From Paenibacillus senegalensis JC66 (lineage in GTDB: Bacteria > Bacillota > Bacilli > Paenibacillales > NBRC-103111), in assembly GCF_000285515.1 (NCBI RefSeq), contig NZ_HE610960.1, forward strand, positions 163,398 to 227,397: DNA of 64,000 nucleotides, given 5' to 3'. The first letter of the stretch is position 1, and the number at the start of each line of letters is the position of its first letter. The notes beneath the pieces are model-generated. The model had not been told where the DNA came from. It was given only the letters and a program-made list of their open reading frames with translations, and did not search any database. Below are positions 16,772 to 24,506 of the stretch, piece after piece. Position numbers and translations under genes: made by a program.

Positions 16772-17503
16772 CTATCCTTCCACAATTTCGTTGACCTTTG
16801 ACTCAGGCGAAACCTCCAACGTATCCAAATATTCTACGCATTCAATTTTACAATTGGGCCCGATGCGGATCCGCTCTCCCCGTACGACCTTGGCGTTGGT
16901 GTTTTCCAAATAAATAACCGTGCCTTCAATGCTGTCGGCTTTAAGGAGGGGCGTGGACTTGAACAAGGACAGCAGAGCCCCCCAGACTCCCTGTTTGCTC
17001 GTGACGCTTTCGATTTCAATGCGTTCCCCGCCAATTTCCCTGGCAAAGCTTGAGCCATATAAAATCCCTTGAACATGATGGGCGTTCAATTCCTTGCTGA
17101 TCGAAAAGGTTCCTTTCGAAATAAACTCCTCGGCTTCAACCGTCTCCATGGAAATAGATCCTTGATTCTTGAGCTTGGTGGTGCGCAGCTGGCTGCCCTG
17201 GATGCTGCCGTTCACCGTCAGATTGGCAATATCCAGCACAGCATCGGATGAAGCGGAACCGTTAATCACACACTTCATCGCTTCGACATCCTCGTTGAAT
17301 TTAACACTGCCGTTCACCGAAATCTCATTTATACGTGCTCTTCCTTTAAGAGAAGCCGAGCCATTTATTTTCAGCTGGTTCGCCTCGACATCCCCGCTTA
17401 TTTTTCCCGATCCCGCTATCTTCACCCGGTTATACCGTCCTGCCGCAATCGTTCCGCTGCCCGACAGGGTAATATCCTCTACATCATTCGTTGTATGATT
17501 CAT
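16772..17503 (-). CDS. Bactofilin-family polymer-forming protein (YhbE/YhbF-like), 243 aa
   Basis: Bactofilins self-assemble into cytoskeletal filaments through a right-handed beta helix. This product is a long run of short beta-strand turns with regularly spaced glycines and hydrophobic residues (SGSGTIAAG, KIAGSGKISGDV, KINGSASLKGRA, EISVNGSVKF) through most of its length. In B. subtilis the yhbD-yhbE-yhbF group encodes related bactofilins (BacE/BacF) linked to flagellar assembly. Here one bactofilin follows yhbD with ATGA start-stop overlap. The length exceeds minimal bactofilins, perhaps because of a second domain after residue 140. Confidence 0.82.
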   Translation of the reverse strand: MNHTTNDVEDITLSGSGTIAAGRYNRVKIAGSGKISGDVEANQLKINGSASLKGRARINEISVNGSVKFNEDVEAMKCVINGSASSDAVLDIANLTVNGSIQGSQLRTTKLKNQGSISMETVEAEEFISKGTFSISKELNAHHVQGILYGSSFAREIGGERIEIESVTSKQGVWGALLSLFKSTPLLKADSIEGTVIYLENTNAKVVRGERIRIGPNCKIECVEYLDTLEVSPESKVNEIVEG

Positions 17504-18147
17504 CCTTTCATCTCCCCTACTCTTAAGTGTATGATTCCGTGCAGCTCCTTGATTAATTCATCCAGCGGTACAGCAGCAAGCAAGTGTACATTCTCTCCAA
17601 ACCAGACTCCAGCCCCCTGCTTCAGCATCGTAAAAAAGACTCTTCCATTGTGGCTATAGGCACGCACCTCATATTCACTTCCTGTGAGCTGCGGAATCCA
17701 ATCTTTGGCACTACGGATCAACCGTTCCTGATCCCCTTCGCTTAATGAACATTGCCAGGTAAGGCGATTCGCAAGCAATACAAATAATAGCTCAATAAAC
17801 AAAAACTCTCTTTTCATCAAATAGTGAGCAAATTTGTCCGTTAAATGTGAGTCAAGCTCAGGAATACTGCGGATTAAGCTTAATTCATAGCTTCTTTTGT
17901 CCAGGGAAGGGGAGAAAAGCTCGCCTAGCTCTTCAAGAGAATACCGGTCCTTCAATTCCTGGATGGTTCTTACTCGTTCCAGCATTTGCTCCCTTGGAAA
18001 AAAGGTTTCCTGTCCCGTAAAGCTGGACTGCTTGACAAACCAGGACTCCGGAATTAAATGCTGCCTTTTCCAGCGATACAGCTGCCCATAAGAAATTCCA
18101 GTTATTTTCAACAGATCTTTCTTGGATATCCATTCATTAGAATCCAT
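17500..18147 (-). CDS. yhbD: YhbD-like MerR-type HTH protein (DUF4004), 215 aa
   Basis: The N-terminus (residues 5-75) is a MerR-like winged helix: WISKKDLLKITGISYGQLYRWKR followed by a RERMLERVRTIQEL-like segment. The rest matches the DUF4004 layout of B. subtilis YhbD, including a hydrophobic stretch near residues 108-125. GGAGGCGTCC precedes the ATG at 18147. It overlaps the bactofilin gene by four bases, so the two are coupled. It may regulate its own operon, whose promoter holds a perfect inverted repeat at 18280-18297. Confidence 0.85.
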   Translation of the reverse strand: MDSNEWISKKDLLKITGISYGQLYRWKRQHLIPESWFVKQSSFTGQETFFPREQMLERVRTIQELKDRYSLEELGELFSPSLDKRSYELSLIRSIPELDSHLTDKFAHYLMKREFLFIELLFVLLANRLTWQCSLSEGDQERLIRSAKDWIPQLTGSEYEVRAYSHNGRVFFTMLKQGAGVWFGENVHLLAAVPLDELIKELHGIIHLRVGEMKG

Positions 18148-18276
18148 GGACGCCTCCTTAAATGGCCTGACAAATCCTTGCTGAGTCTTAACTTCTTCCT
18201 TAAAATGAAAAGCCCGTTCTCTCTCGGCAGAGACGCGAGCGGAATAAGTCTTTACACGTCAGCTCTTTCCCTTCCA

Positions 18277-18305
18277 ATTGTAACAAAACATTGTTACGCC
18301 ATCAA
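18277..18305 (-). promoter_or_regulatory. Promoter of the yhbD-bactofilin operon with an embedded palindromic operator
   Basis: On the minus strand TTGATG (18305-18300) and TACAAT (18282-18277) are 17 bases apart. The spacer and part of the -10 contain the inverted repeat GTAACAAAACATTGTTAC (18280-18297; 7-bp perfect arms). A protein bound there would block polymerase. The transcript would have a leader of about 120 bases. Confidence 0.7.
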
Positions 18306-18484
18306 CAAAAAAATGCATCCTTATCCTTGTTCTACTTTTATTCTTATTCCTATTCTTTTTCCTATTCTTTTTCTCTTTAGGAAAACTAGCATAATAGGCA
18401 GCAGGCAAGAATATATTTTAATAAAGTGAACCGGAAACAGCCCTCCGAACGAGGCTTGTACTCCCAAGTTGCAAACCAGCACCC

Positions 18485-19294
18485 TTAGCGGGGCTTCAGA
18501 TGGTATACCGTTATTTCCGGACGGCAATTCCAGCGCAAGGGCAGCTTAACAGTTCCTAAACCGCGATTTATTCCGAAAAATTGCCCGGACGCATACTCCC
18601 TGACTCCACAGTGATAATGGCGGTAAGCTCCCCATGTCCGGTTATGCAGGCGGACCTGGCCGCCGTGCGTATGCCCGGTGAGCAGCAAATCAATTGGCAG
18701 GCTTCTCTCCTCGATGTAGTGAATAATGGAGGGCGAATGAGCAAGCACCAGACGGTAAATCGGGTCGGCAGTCAAAAAAGAGGGGGAAGTTCGTTCATTG
18801 CCATAAATAGAATTATCAAAACCATAGATTAACAGCCGATTGCCTTTACATTGGAGTACCTCTCCGTCATTTAGCAGCATTTGAACGGGGCTGCCGGGAG
18901 CTGAAAGAGCGGGGGGAAGAACAATAGACTCTTTGAAAAACAACCGCCGCTGCTGCTCCCGCTCATAGTTCCCGGGAACAAAATATATAGGGCACCTTGC
19001 AGCGATGAGAGCGAGTTCGTTCATAACCCGGGACAGCTGAGCCTGTCTCGTGGCCAAATCGCCGGTTAGGCAGACGAGGTCTGGCTCAAGCCGCCGTACC
19101 AGCTTACTCAAGCGCCCGTTCACCCAGCGGAGAGAGCCATGAAGATCAGACAAATGAACGACAGTAAGGGCAGTAGTTAATTGTGTGCTGCCCAGACTTA
19201 CTTGGCGGATATCCACCCATTTGGTATGGTAGCTCCAAAGGCCGGCCAATCCGCCTGCGCCGGCTATAGCGATAGATGCCCCCAATGTCAACAA
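18485..19294 (-). CDS. Calcineurin-like metallophosphoesterase (YkuE-like)
   Basis: The five metallophosphoesterase motifs are in order: LSDLHG (near residue 48), GDLA (about 78), GNYE (about 109), an AHSP histidine (about 186) and GHTHGGQ (about 207). An N-terminal hydrophobic segment suggests membrane anchoring or Tat/Sec export, as in related YkuE-type enzymes. The substrate is unknown; relatives act on lipid or nucleotide phosphates. The start is most likely a TTG at 19294, with AAGGAGG 8 bases upstream; a longer frame to 19321 would place that site inside the gene. Confidence 0.88.
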   Translation of the reverse strand: MLTLGASIAIAGAGGLAGLWSYHTKWVDIRQVSLGSTQLTTALTVVHLSDLHGSLRWVNGRLSKLVRRLEPDLVCLTGDLATRQAQLSRVMNELALIAARCPIYFVPGNYEREQQRRLFFKESIVLPPALSAPGSPVQMLLNDGEVLQCKGNRLLIYGFDNSIYGNERTSPSFLTADPIYRLVLAHSPSIIHYIEERSLPIDLLLTGHTHGGQVRLHNRTWGAYRHYHCGVREYASGQFFGINRGLGTVKLPLRWNCRPEITVYHLKPR

Positions 19295-19846
19295 TGCAAA
19301 TTCCTCCTTATCCTTCAACAAGAATTGCCCATATTGAATGAAATCTTAAAACCGTGTTAGCCCTGTGGCGATAACAAGGCTCTCAAATGGGCTATTCATA
19401 GATTCTTTTTTTCGAACATGGTATAATTATCCCCTCAGCTTTTGTTCCCCGACCTCGCATTTCGCGGGCTGACGGAAGTGCGGGAGTCATTGTCCACGGT
19501 TTCGAGTGGTCATTTGCACTCCTTATTAGTTGTAGGGGAGGCCTGTCCTTTCCACACCGCCCTCATTCATCCAGCCGCGAATTCAGGCTTTATCCCTTTC
19601 ATACATTGGAATTCTGTCTGAAATATCCTGCCTGAGAGGCAAGGGGTTCACCATTTCCGGTAGACCGACCTCCGCCATGCAGCCAAACACCATGCGCTGG
19701 GAACTGCGCGCGATACGTTGTTACCAGGTCTTTCGGCACGGGTCTTTCGTTTTTTAGTCAGCATCTTTTGCAAGTGTAGGCGCAGAATGCCCGATTGAGA
19801 ACGAGGGTTGCACAAGATGTTCATTTTTATATAGGAGGCGTTAGGC
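19295..19846. other. Non-coding region with an extended -10 promoter and a dispersed element
   Basis: TGGTATAAT (TATAAT at 19422-19427) looks like an extended -10 element directing plus-strand transcription. The next 150 bases contain a hairpin (CGCATTTC with GAAGTGCG near 19457-19485). The element shared with 1899-1990 follows at 19627-19717. No gene longer than the short shared peptide is visible; a non-coding RNA is possible. Confidence 0.4.
19627..19717. repeat. Dispersed element sharing sequence with 1899-1990
   Basis: This is the second copy of the element described at 1899-1990, with the same block order (CCTGCCTGAG, GACCG, CATGCAGCCAAACACC, GCGCTGGGA). From the shared ATG at 19677 a 26-codon frame ends in TAG, directly after a run of six T. 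Confidence 0.55.
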
Positions 19847-20047
19847 TTGGCTACTAAATGAATCCTGTATGCACCTATAGCCGCCGTTGTTGTCTTTATT
19901 ATCGTATACAGCTACGCATCGGCCGATCCCAGCATGGCATCGTTAGCTTCACTGCTGCTTACTTTTACGCTGATTGTGACTCCATGGATATTTCTGTATT
20001 GGTTTATCCGTCTGGTGCGAGCCTATGAGAAAAAGAACAATCCTTAA
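19847..20047 (+). pseudogene. Small membrane-protein gene interrupted by an in-frame TGA at codon 5
   Basis: AGGAGG at 19833-19838 is followed at ideal distance by TTG (19847), then GCT ACT AAA and TGA (19859-19861). The same frame continues for 62 sense codons to a TAA at 20045 and encodes a convincing small membrane protein with two hydrophobic segments (APIAAVVVFIIVYSY and LASLLLTFTLIVTPWIFLYW) and a basic tail EKKNNP. The most likely history is a TGG-to-TGA nonsense change; restart at CTG 19865 or a sequencing error are alternatives. The family is unknown. Confidence 0.65.
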
Positions 20048-20239
20048 CCTTAAGGCCAAAATCCCGCTTTTTTAAACCCGGTACCGGTATTATAGAACGT
20101 GAAAGTGGGCAAACGATAGTTAGTGACAATACATTTTGACGGCTGTAGAATGACTTGCTGTAACGGATTTCAAAAAGAAACCAAACATGGTTTATCTGCC
20201 GCAATCCAGCATGAAAATAGCTGAGGCTGGCGGGGTTCG

Positions 20240-20530
20240 CGGGCTGCGCAGGCTTGTTGCCTGCATTTTGTACGAAATGTCGTACAAATGCATAGGGTTG
20301 AAGGGCGATTACCGGGATTTGTATGAAACGTCGTACAAATACAGGGGATTGAAGTGCAATTACCCAAGATTTGTATGTCAAATCGTACAAATGCACGTGA
20401 TTGAGGTGCGATTACCCGAATTTTGTATGACAAATCGTACAAATGCAGGGGTTTAAGGGCACAGCCAACCATAGCCAGCGTTTTGGACGAAACATTGTAC
20501 AAGCTCTCCTTATCATGTGATTGAGGTGCG
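20240..20530. repeat. Tandem array of about 52-bp units, each with an inverted repeat
   Basis: Five or six units recur with periods of about 51, 53, 51 and 59 bases. Each contains a palindrome built on TTTGTACGA and TCGTACAAA with a 4-base centre (20266-20288 is perfect; later ones at 20317, 20370, 20421 and 20480 are partly degenerate), joined by a spacer like GCAGGGGATTGAAGTGCGATTACCC. Frames through it are repeat artefacts. It could be a protein-binding array or a chain of RNA hairpins. Confidence 0.9.
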
Positions 20531-20597
20531 TTCTCCCGAGATTGTACATTATGCAGAGCTTGTTATTTTCACAGAAAACCATCACCCTTCCCACAAG

Positions 20598-20693
20598 AAC
20601 GTAAGTCATTTCCACTTCAGGAATGTATGTCATTTTCATTTCGGGTATGTAAGTCACTTCCATTTCGGAGATGTAAATTATTTCCATTTTCGG
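20598..20693. repeat. Tandem repeat, 24 bp, four units
   Basis: Units resembling TATGTAAGTCACTTCCATTTCGGA start at 20598, 20622, 20646 and 20670. The middle copies are closest to each other; the outer ones have drifted. It lies between two other arrays upstream of rsmF. Confidence 0.85.
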
Positions 20694-20699
20694 AAGCGT

Positions 20700-20900
20700 A
20701 CATCCACCATTTAACACGTGCGTCTTATGCTTTTTTAAGACCGTAGCGTCTTACCGCTTTTCAAGAATGTATGTCCTAAGCTTTATGGGTGTGCGTTTCA
20801 AGCTTTTAAAAACATAAGTCTTATGCTCTACAAGAGAGCACAACTCACAAGAGTGCATGCGCGTCTTAAAAGAACGTACGTTTTACGCATAGACCAAGAA
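20700..20900. repeat. Degenerate repeats based on CGTCTTATGCTTTT-like phrases
   Basis: Variants of GCGTCTTATGCTTTT, GTATGTCCTAAGCTTT, CATAAGTCTTATGCT and GCGTCTTAAAAG occur about every 30-35 bases. Periodicity is weak, so only the phrase reuse is certain. The region has no coding potential and leads up to the rsmF ribosome binding site. Confidence 0.5.
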
Positions 20901-20939
20901 TCATGCCTAATCTACTGTTAGAAAAAAGGAGCCTTTCCC

Positions 20940-22547
20940 GTGAATCCGGAACTGCCCCCGTTATTTATCCAACGTATCCGCCGTCAGCTTGGAGAAGACG
21001 CTGATGCCTTTTTGCACAGCTACAAAGAGCCAAGAACATTTGGCCTGCGGTTGAATCCGCTTAAACTGTCCGCCAGCGATGAGAACTTTGACTATATCAA
21101 GACCTTGTTTGGCTTGGAACCAGTTCCCTGGTGCCCTACAGGCTATTACTATGAGGAAGCTTCACGGCCGGGCAAGCATCCCTTCCACCAGGCCGGACTT
21201 TATTACATTCAGGAGCCCTCGGCGATGTCGGCTGTTGAGCTGCTTGCTCCGCGGCCCGGTGAGACCGTTTTGGATCTGGCAGCAGCCCCGGGCGGCAAAG
21301 CCTCTCAAATTGCAGGCAAAATGCAGGGACAGGGATTGCTTATTGCGAATGAGATTCATCCAGGCAGAGCCAGGATCCTCTCGGAAAACTTCGAGCGAAT
21401 GGGTGTAGCCAACGCCGTGGTCACGCAGGCAGCTCCAGATGAACTGGCCGCCAGATTTCCGGCTTTTTTTGAACGCATTCTGCTCGACGCTCCCTGCTCG
21501 GGAGAAGGCATGTTCCGCAAAGACGCAGAGGCAATCGGCGAATGGTCTCCCCAGCATGTCGATTACTGCGCGGTAAGACAGTTAGACGTTATCCGCCATG
21601 CCGTCACGATGCTGAAGCCCGGGGGTGTGCTGGTTTACTCGACCTGTACGTTTTCTGAAGAGGAAAACGAAGGCGTCATCGAGCAGCTGCTGGAGCAATA
21701 CCCCGGCCTCGAGCTGCTGAAGACGGAGAGGCTCTGGCCGCATCGCCACCGCGGCGAAGGCCATTTCGCCGCAGTTCTGCGCCTGACCGCGGGCGGCGGG
21801 GCTGCACGCGGCGCGGAGCCGCAGACGTCTGCGGCGGAGGCCTTTCGCGTGCAAGCCCCTCGCCGCAGCGCAGAATCGGCCGTCTGGCATACGGCCGATT
21901 CTGCCGCCGCCGGCGCGGACCCGCACGCGGCTGGTGCGGCCAACGCGCACGCGGCTAGCGCAGCCGACGCGCATGCCGCTGGCGCAGCCGTGACGCGCGC
22001 AGACGGGCGCAGCCATCGCGCGGAGCGGCGCCGCCAAGGGCGAAGCGGGCGCGGCAAAGCCGCCCGCCATGCCGCCCGCAGGGACGGCGCCGCGCTCGAG
22101 GCTTATGAGCTGTACAAGCTGTTCGCCGGGGAAGCAGAGCTCCCCATCCCCGCCGACGGGGATGGGGAACCTCTGCTGTTCGGCGAACAGCTGTATTGGC
22201 TGCCTACAGACCGGCAGCAAAGCTTCAGCTCATCCAGCCTCCGCGGGCTAAAGGCGCTGCGGCCCGGCCTGCATCTCGGCACCGTCCGCAAAGGCCGCCT
22301 GGAGCCGGCGCACGCGCTTGCTCTGAGCCTGCCGCCCGCTGCGCGCAACAAAGCCTTCGGGCAGCAGCATCGCTTGGAACCCGAAGGCCGGGAAGTGTTA
22401 GCTTATTTACGTGGTGAAACGCTGGCCAGTGCTCACGGGCTCAAAGGGTGGACCCTTATCACCGTTGCCGGCTATCCGCTCGGCTGGGCCAAAGCGAGCA
22501 ACGGCCAGCTGAAGAATCACTACCCTAAAGGACTGCGACTGCGCTGA
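20940..22547 (+). CDS. rsmF: rRNA cytosine-C5 methyltransferase, RsmF/NOL1-NOP2-Sun family
   Basis: The enzyme transfers methyl from SAM to a ribosomal RNA cytosine. The methyltransferase domain (residues about 1-275) shows DLAAAPGGKASQIA (SAM motif I), the DAPCSGEGMF cysteine motif and the YSTCTFSEEEN catalytic cysteine. The C-terminal part (about 385-535) is the RsmF accessory/PUA-like region, ending in VAGYPLGWAKASNGQLKNHY. Between them is an unusual Ala/His/Arg-rich low-complexity insert of about 100 residues encoded by very GC-rich DNA with 24-bp repeats (about 21918-21990). The start is a GTG with AAAGGAG 8 bases upstream. Confidence 0.9.
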   Translation: MNPELPPLFIQRIRRQLGEDADAFLHSYKEPRTFGLRLNPLKLSASDENFDYIKTLFGLEPVPWCPTGYYYEEASRPGKHPFHQAGLYYIQEPSAMSAVELLAPRPGETVLDLAAAPGGKASQIAGKMQGQGLLIANEIHPGRARILSENFERMGVANAVVTQAAPDELAARFPAFFERILLDAPCSGEGMFRKDAEAIGEWSPQHVDYCAVRQLDVIRHAVTMLKPGGVLVYSTCTFSEEENEGVIEQLLEQYPGLELLKTERLWPHRHRGEGHFAAVLRLTAGGGAARGAEPQTSAAEAFRVQAPRRSAESAVWHTADSAAAGADPHAAGAANAHAASAADAHAAGAAVTRADGRSHRAERRRQGRSGRGKAARHAARRDGAALEAYELYKLFAGEAELPIPADGDGEPLLFGEQLYWLPTDRQQSFSSSSLRGLKALRPGLHLGTVRKGRLEPAHALALSLPPAARNKAFGQQHRLEPEGREVLAYLRGETLASAHGLKGWTLITVAGYPLGWAKASNGQLKNHYPKGLRLR

Positions 22548-22786
22548 GAAAAGCGCAGCTGAATATCCTGCATCCGGTTGTTTTCGCTTTTCAGCTTCAT
22601 TTCAATTCTCTCCATGCGCTCGCGAATTTCCTCGCCAACGCTTTCAGGAAGCTCTGCTTCCTGAAGGGACTTCGTAATGTACAAGAGGCAGTAGAGCATA
22701 TCCTCCATTGCCTCTTTTTTATTTCCGTTCAATACGACATCAGCCAGAAATACGAGGTGGCTCAATTCCTTTTGCGAAAAAATCAC
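22520..22786 (-). CDS. Hypothetical small helical protein, 88 aa
   Basis: The frame encodes a charged, probably all-helical protein (KELSHLVFLADVVLNGNKKEAMEDMLYC.. type sequence in the first half, then a Glu/Lys-rich helix). There is no signal peptide or known motif. I placed the start at a GTG at 22786 because GGAGGG is 7 bases upstream. It follows ppsR by about 70 bases and may be the last gene of the ppdK-ccpN-ppsR cluster. Its last 28 bases overlap the end of rsmF, which converges on it. Confidence 0.65.
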   Translation of the reverse strand: MIFSQKELSHLVFLADVVLNGNKKEAMEDMLYCLLYITKSLQEAELPESVGEEIRERMERIEMKLKSENNRMQDIQLRFSQRSRSPLG

Positions 22787-22854
22787 GGGCTTCCCTCCAA
22801 CCGGTCCGTGCAAGGTTAGATTTCAGCCTGTCCCTGCCGACGCTCTTTCTTCTA

Positions 22855-23718
22855 TTATCCCTCTTTTTGTCGAATAATGGAAGTTTTTTTCAGAGCGGCG
22901 TTCCGGTTTTGCGAAGATAAATAATCCAATATAAGTCCTGCCGTTTCTTCAATTGCTTTATTGGTCACATCGATAACCGGGCAGTGAAGCGACTTCATCA
23001 CTCGTTCCGCATACTCAAGCTCCTCCATCACCCTGGCTGATGTCGCATACTTAGCTCCGAAAGGAAGGCCGGCGCTTTTCAAGCGCTCCGTTCGGATAGT
23101 GAGCAGCTGCTCGGCCTTCATCGTCAATCCGATCACCTGTCCGGAAGCGAGATGGGCCAGCTCAACAGGCGGCTTTACTTCAGGAACGAGCGGCAAGTTA
23201 GCCACCTTGTAGCCTTTGTGGGCGAGGTAGATGCTCAGCGGAGTTTTGGAGGTCCGGGACACCCCAATTAACACGATATCAGCAAGCAGCATACTCTGCG
23301 TGTCCCGCCCATCATCGCACTTGACGGAGAACTCCATAGCCTCCACGCGTCTGAAGTACAAATCATCCATTTGGTACAGGAGGCCCGGCTTTCTTTTGGG
23401 CGAACCATTGAAAACCTCCATATAGGCCTCCATTACCGGACCCATTACATCAATCGCCCGGACTCCCTGACGGATTGCTTCTTCCCGCATCATTTCCCTC
23501 AGCTCGGGCTGAACCAGCGTGTAAACGACAAACGCTTTTTGCCTGGCCGCCTGCTGCAGCAGCTCGATGATTTCCTCTTCTTCTTTAATATGCCCGATCC
23601 GCCGGAGACTCGCCGCTGTGGCGTCGAACTGGCGCAGCGTAGCCTGAACGACTGCCTCAGCCGTTTCCCCTACTGCATCAGAGCAAATGTAGATAATCGG
23701 CTCTGCTTCCTTGTTCAT
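22855..23718 (-). CDS. ppsR: Pyruvate, phosphate dikinase regulatory protein (kinase/phosphotransferase, DUF299)
   Basis: PpsR-type proteins inactivate PPDK (or PEP synthetase) by ADP-dependent phosphorylation of an active-site Thr and reactivate it by phosphorolysis. The 287-residue product shows the family opening YICSDAVGETAEAVVQA and the P-loop-like GVSRTSKTPLSIYLA near residue 150. It sits 11 bases after ccpN and about 800 bases after ppdK, so the enzyme, its regulator and a transcription regulator are in one cluster; B. subtilis keeps ccpN-yqfL but lacks ppdK. AAGGGGG precedes the ATG. Confidence 0.93.
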   Translation of the reverse strand: MNKEAEPIIYICSDAVGETAEAVVQATLRQFDATAASLRRIGHIKEEEEIIELLQQAARQKAFVVYTLVQPELREMMREEAIRQGVRAIDVMGPVMEAYMEVFNGSPKRKPGLLYQMDDLYFRRVEAMEFSVKCDDGRDTQSMLLADIVLIGVSRTSKTPLSIYLAHKGYKVANLPLVPEVKPPVELAHLASGQVIGLTMKAEQLLTIRTERLKSAGLPFGAKYATSARVMEELEYAERVMKSLHCPVIDVTNKAIEETAGLILDYLSSQNRNAALKKTSIIRQKEG

Positions 23719-23729
23719 GATCGTCCCCC

Positions 23730-24401
23730 TTACTCGTTAAAGCCCGGCGGTTTGGCCAAATCGACCAAAAGCCGCGTCATTGTTGTTTTCGTAATCCGCC
23801 CGACAACCTCAGCCTTCTCTCCCCCGGAGTCGCCGTCGGCATAGACGACCACCGGCAGACTGTCAATGTCGTGATGAATCATTTTTTGTCCGGCTTCAAG
23901 CACCGGATCATCCGGTGTGACGGTAATCAGGTTCGGTTTGCGGGTCATGACAAGACTTACCGGCATCTGCGCAGCGGCCTGGTTGCCAAGCGTCACTTTT
24001 AGCAGATCCTTGCGCGAAATGACCCCTTGTAAAAAACCCTCCCCATCCGTAACAACCAGGCTGCCTACGTTTTCCAGGAACAGGGTGACTACGGCATCAT
24101 TGACGGTCGTCGTTTCATGAACGATGACAGGCAGAGCCTGCACATCTTTCACCTTCATCTCGGAGATCCGGCCCCATTGGCTTTCGGGGGAGAGTGCAGC
24201 TCCCGGAAAATAACCGACCTTGGGCTTGGCGTCCAAATACCCGAGCATGACAAGCAAAGCAAGATCGGAACGAAGCGTAGGCCGGCTTACCCCTAACGTT
24301 TCGGCAATTTGCTCGCCAGTAATCGGCGCCCGGGAATGAACGAGCTGGACGATTTCCTGTTGACGGCTAGATAGTTCGATGATACATCTCTCCTTGTCCA
24401 T
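23730..24401 (-). CDS. ccpN: CcpN-like transcription regulator with HTH and CBS pair
   Basis: The N-terminal winged helix (about residues 8-65; GEQIAETLGVSRPTLRSDLA) and two CBS domains (about 80-215; VVTDGEGFLQGVISRKDLL and DSLPVVV...VVGRITKT) match CcpN, which in B. subtilis represses gluconeogenic genes in response to ATP/ADP. Residues IIELSSRQQEIVQLV align with the start of Bacillus CcpN. The ATG at 24401 has only a weak site, while AAGGAG occurs inside the first codons, so the true start could be slightly downstream at an unusual codon. It is followed by ppsR at 11 bases. Confidence 0.9.
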   Translation of the reverse strand: MDKERCIIELSSRQQEIVQLVHSRAPITGEQIAETLGVSRPTLRSDLALLVMLGYLDAKPKVGYFPGAALSPESQWGRISEMKVKDVQALPVIVHETTTVNDAVVTLFLENVGSLVVTDGEGFLQGVISRKDLLKVTLGNQAAAQMPVSLVMTRKPNLITVTPDDPVLEAGQKMIHHDIDSLPVVVYADGDSGGEKAEVVGRITKTTMTRLLVDLAKPPGFNE

Positions 24402-24506
24402 ACTGCCCGGCCGTTGGCCTGACGGCTTAGCATTGCTTGCCCTTTTATAAAGCTTTCGTTCCTGTGCAGCCCAGCTTTTCGAAGGGCGGGGGCGTACGCC
24501 CCCGAT

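Noticed and set aside
20240-20530. CRISPR array
   Set aside because: Spacers between the palindromes are themselves repeats, so the whole 52-bp unit recurs; there are no unique spacers and no cas genes.
20004-20717. Frames of 65-130 codons through the repeat arrays
   Set aside because: They repeat the same short peptide at the array period in several phases on both strands, which is what tandem repeats produce by chance.
21582-22417. Several long frames in the GC-rich part of rsmF
   Set aside because: High GC removes stop codons in all frames; the translations are Arg/Ala/Pro-rich with no ribosome binding sites.
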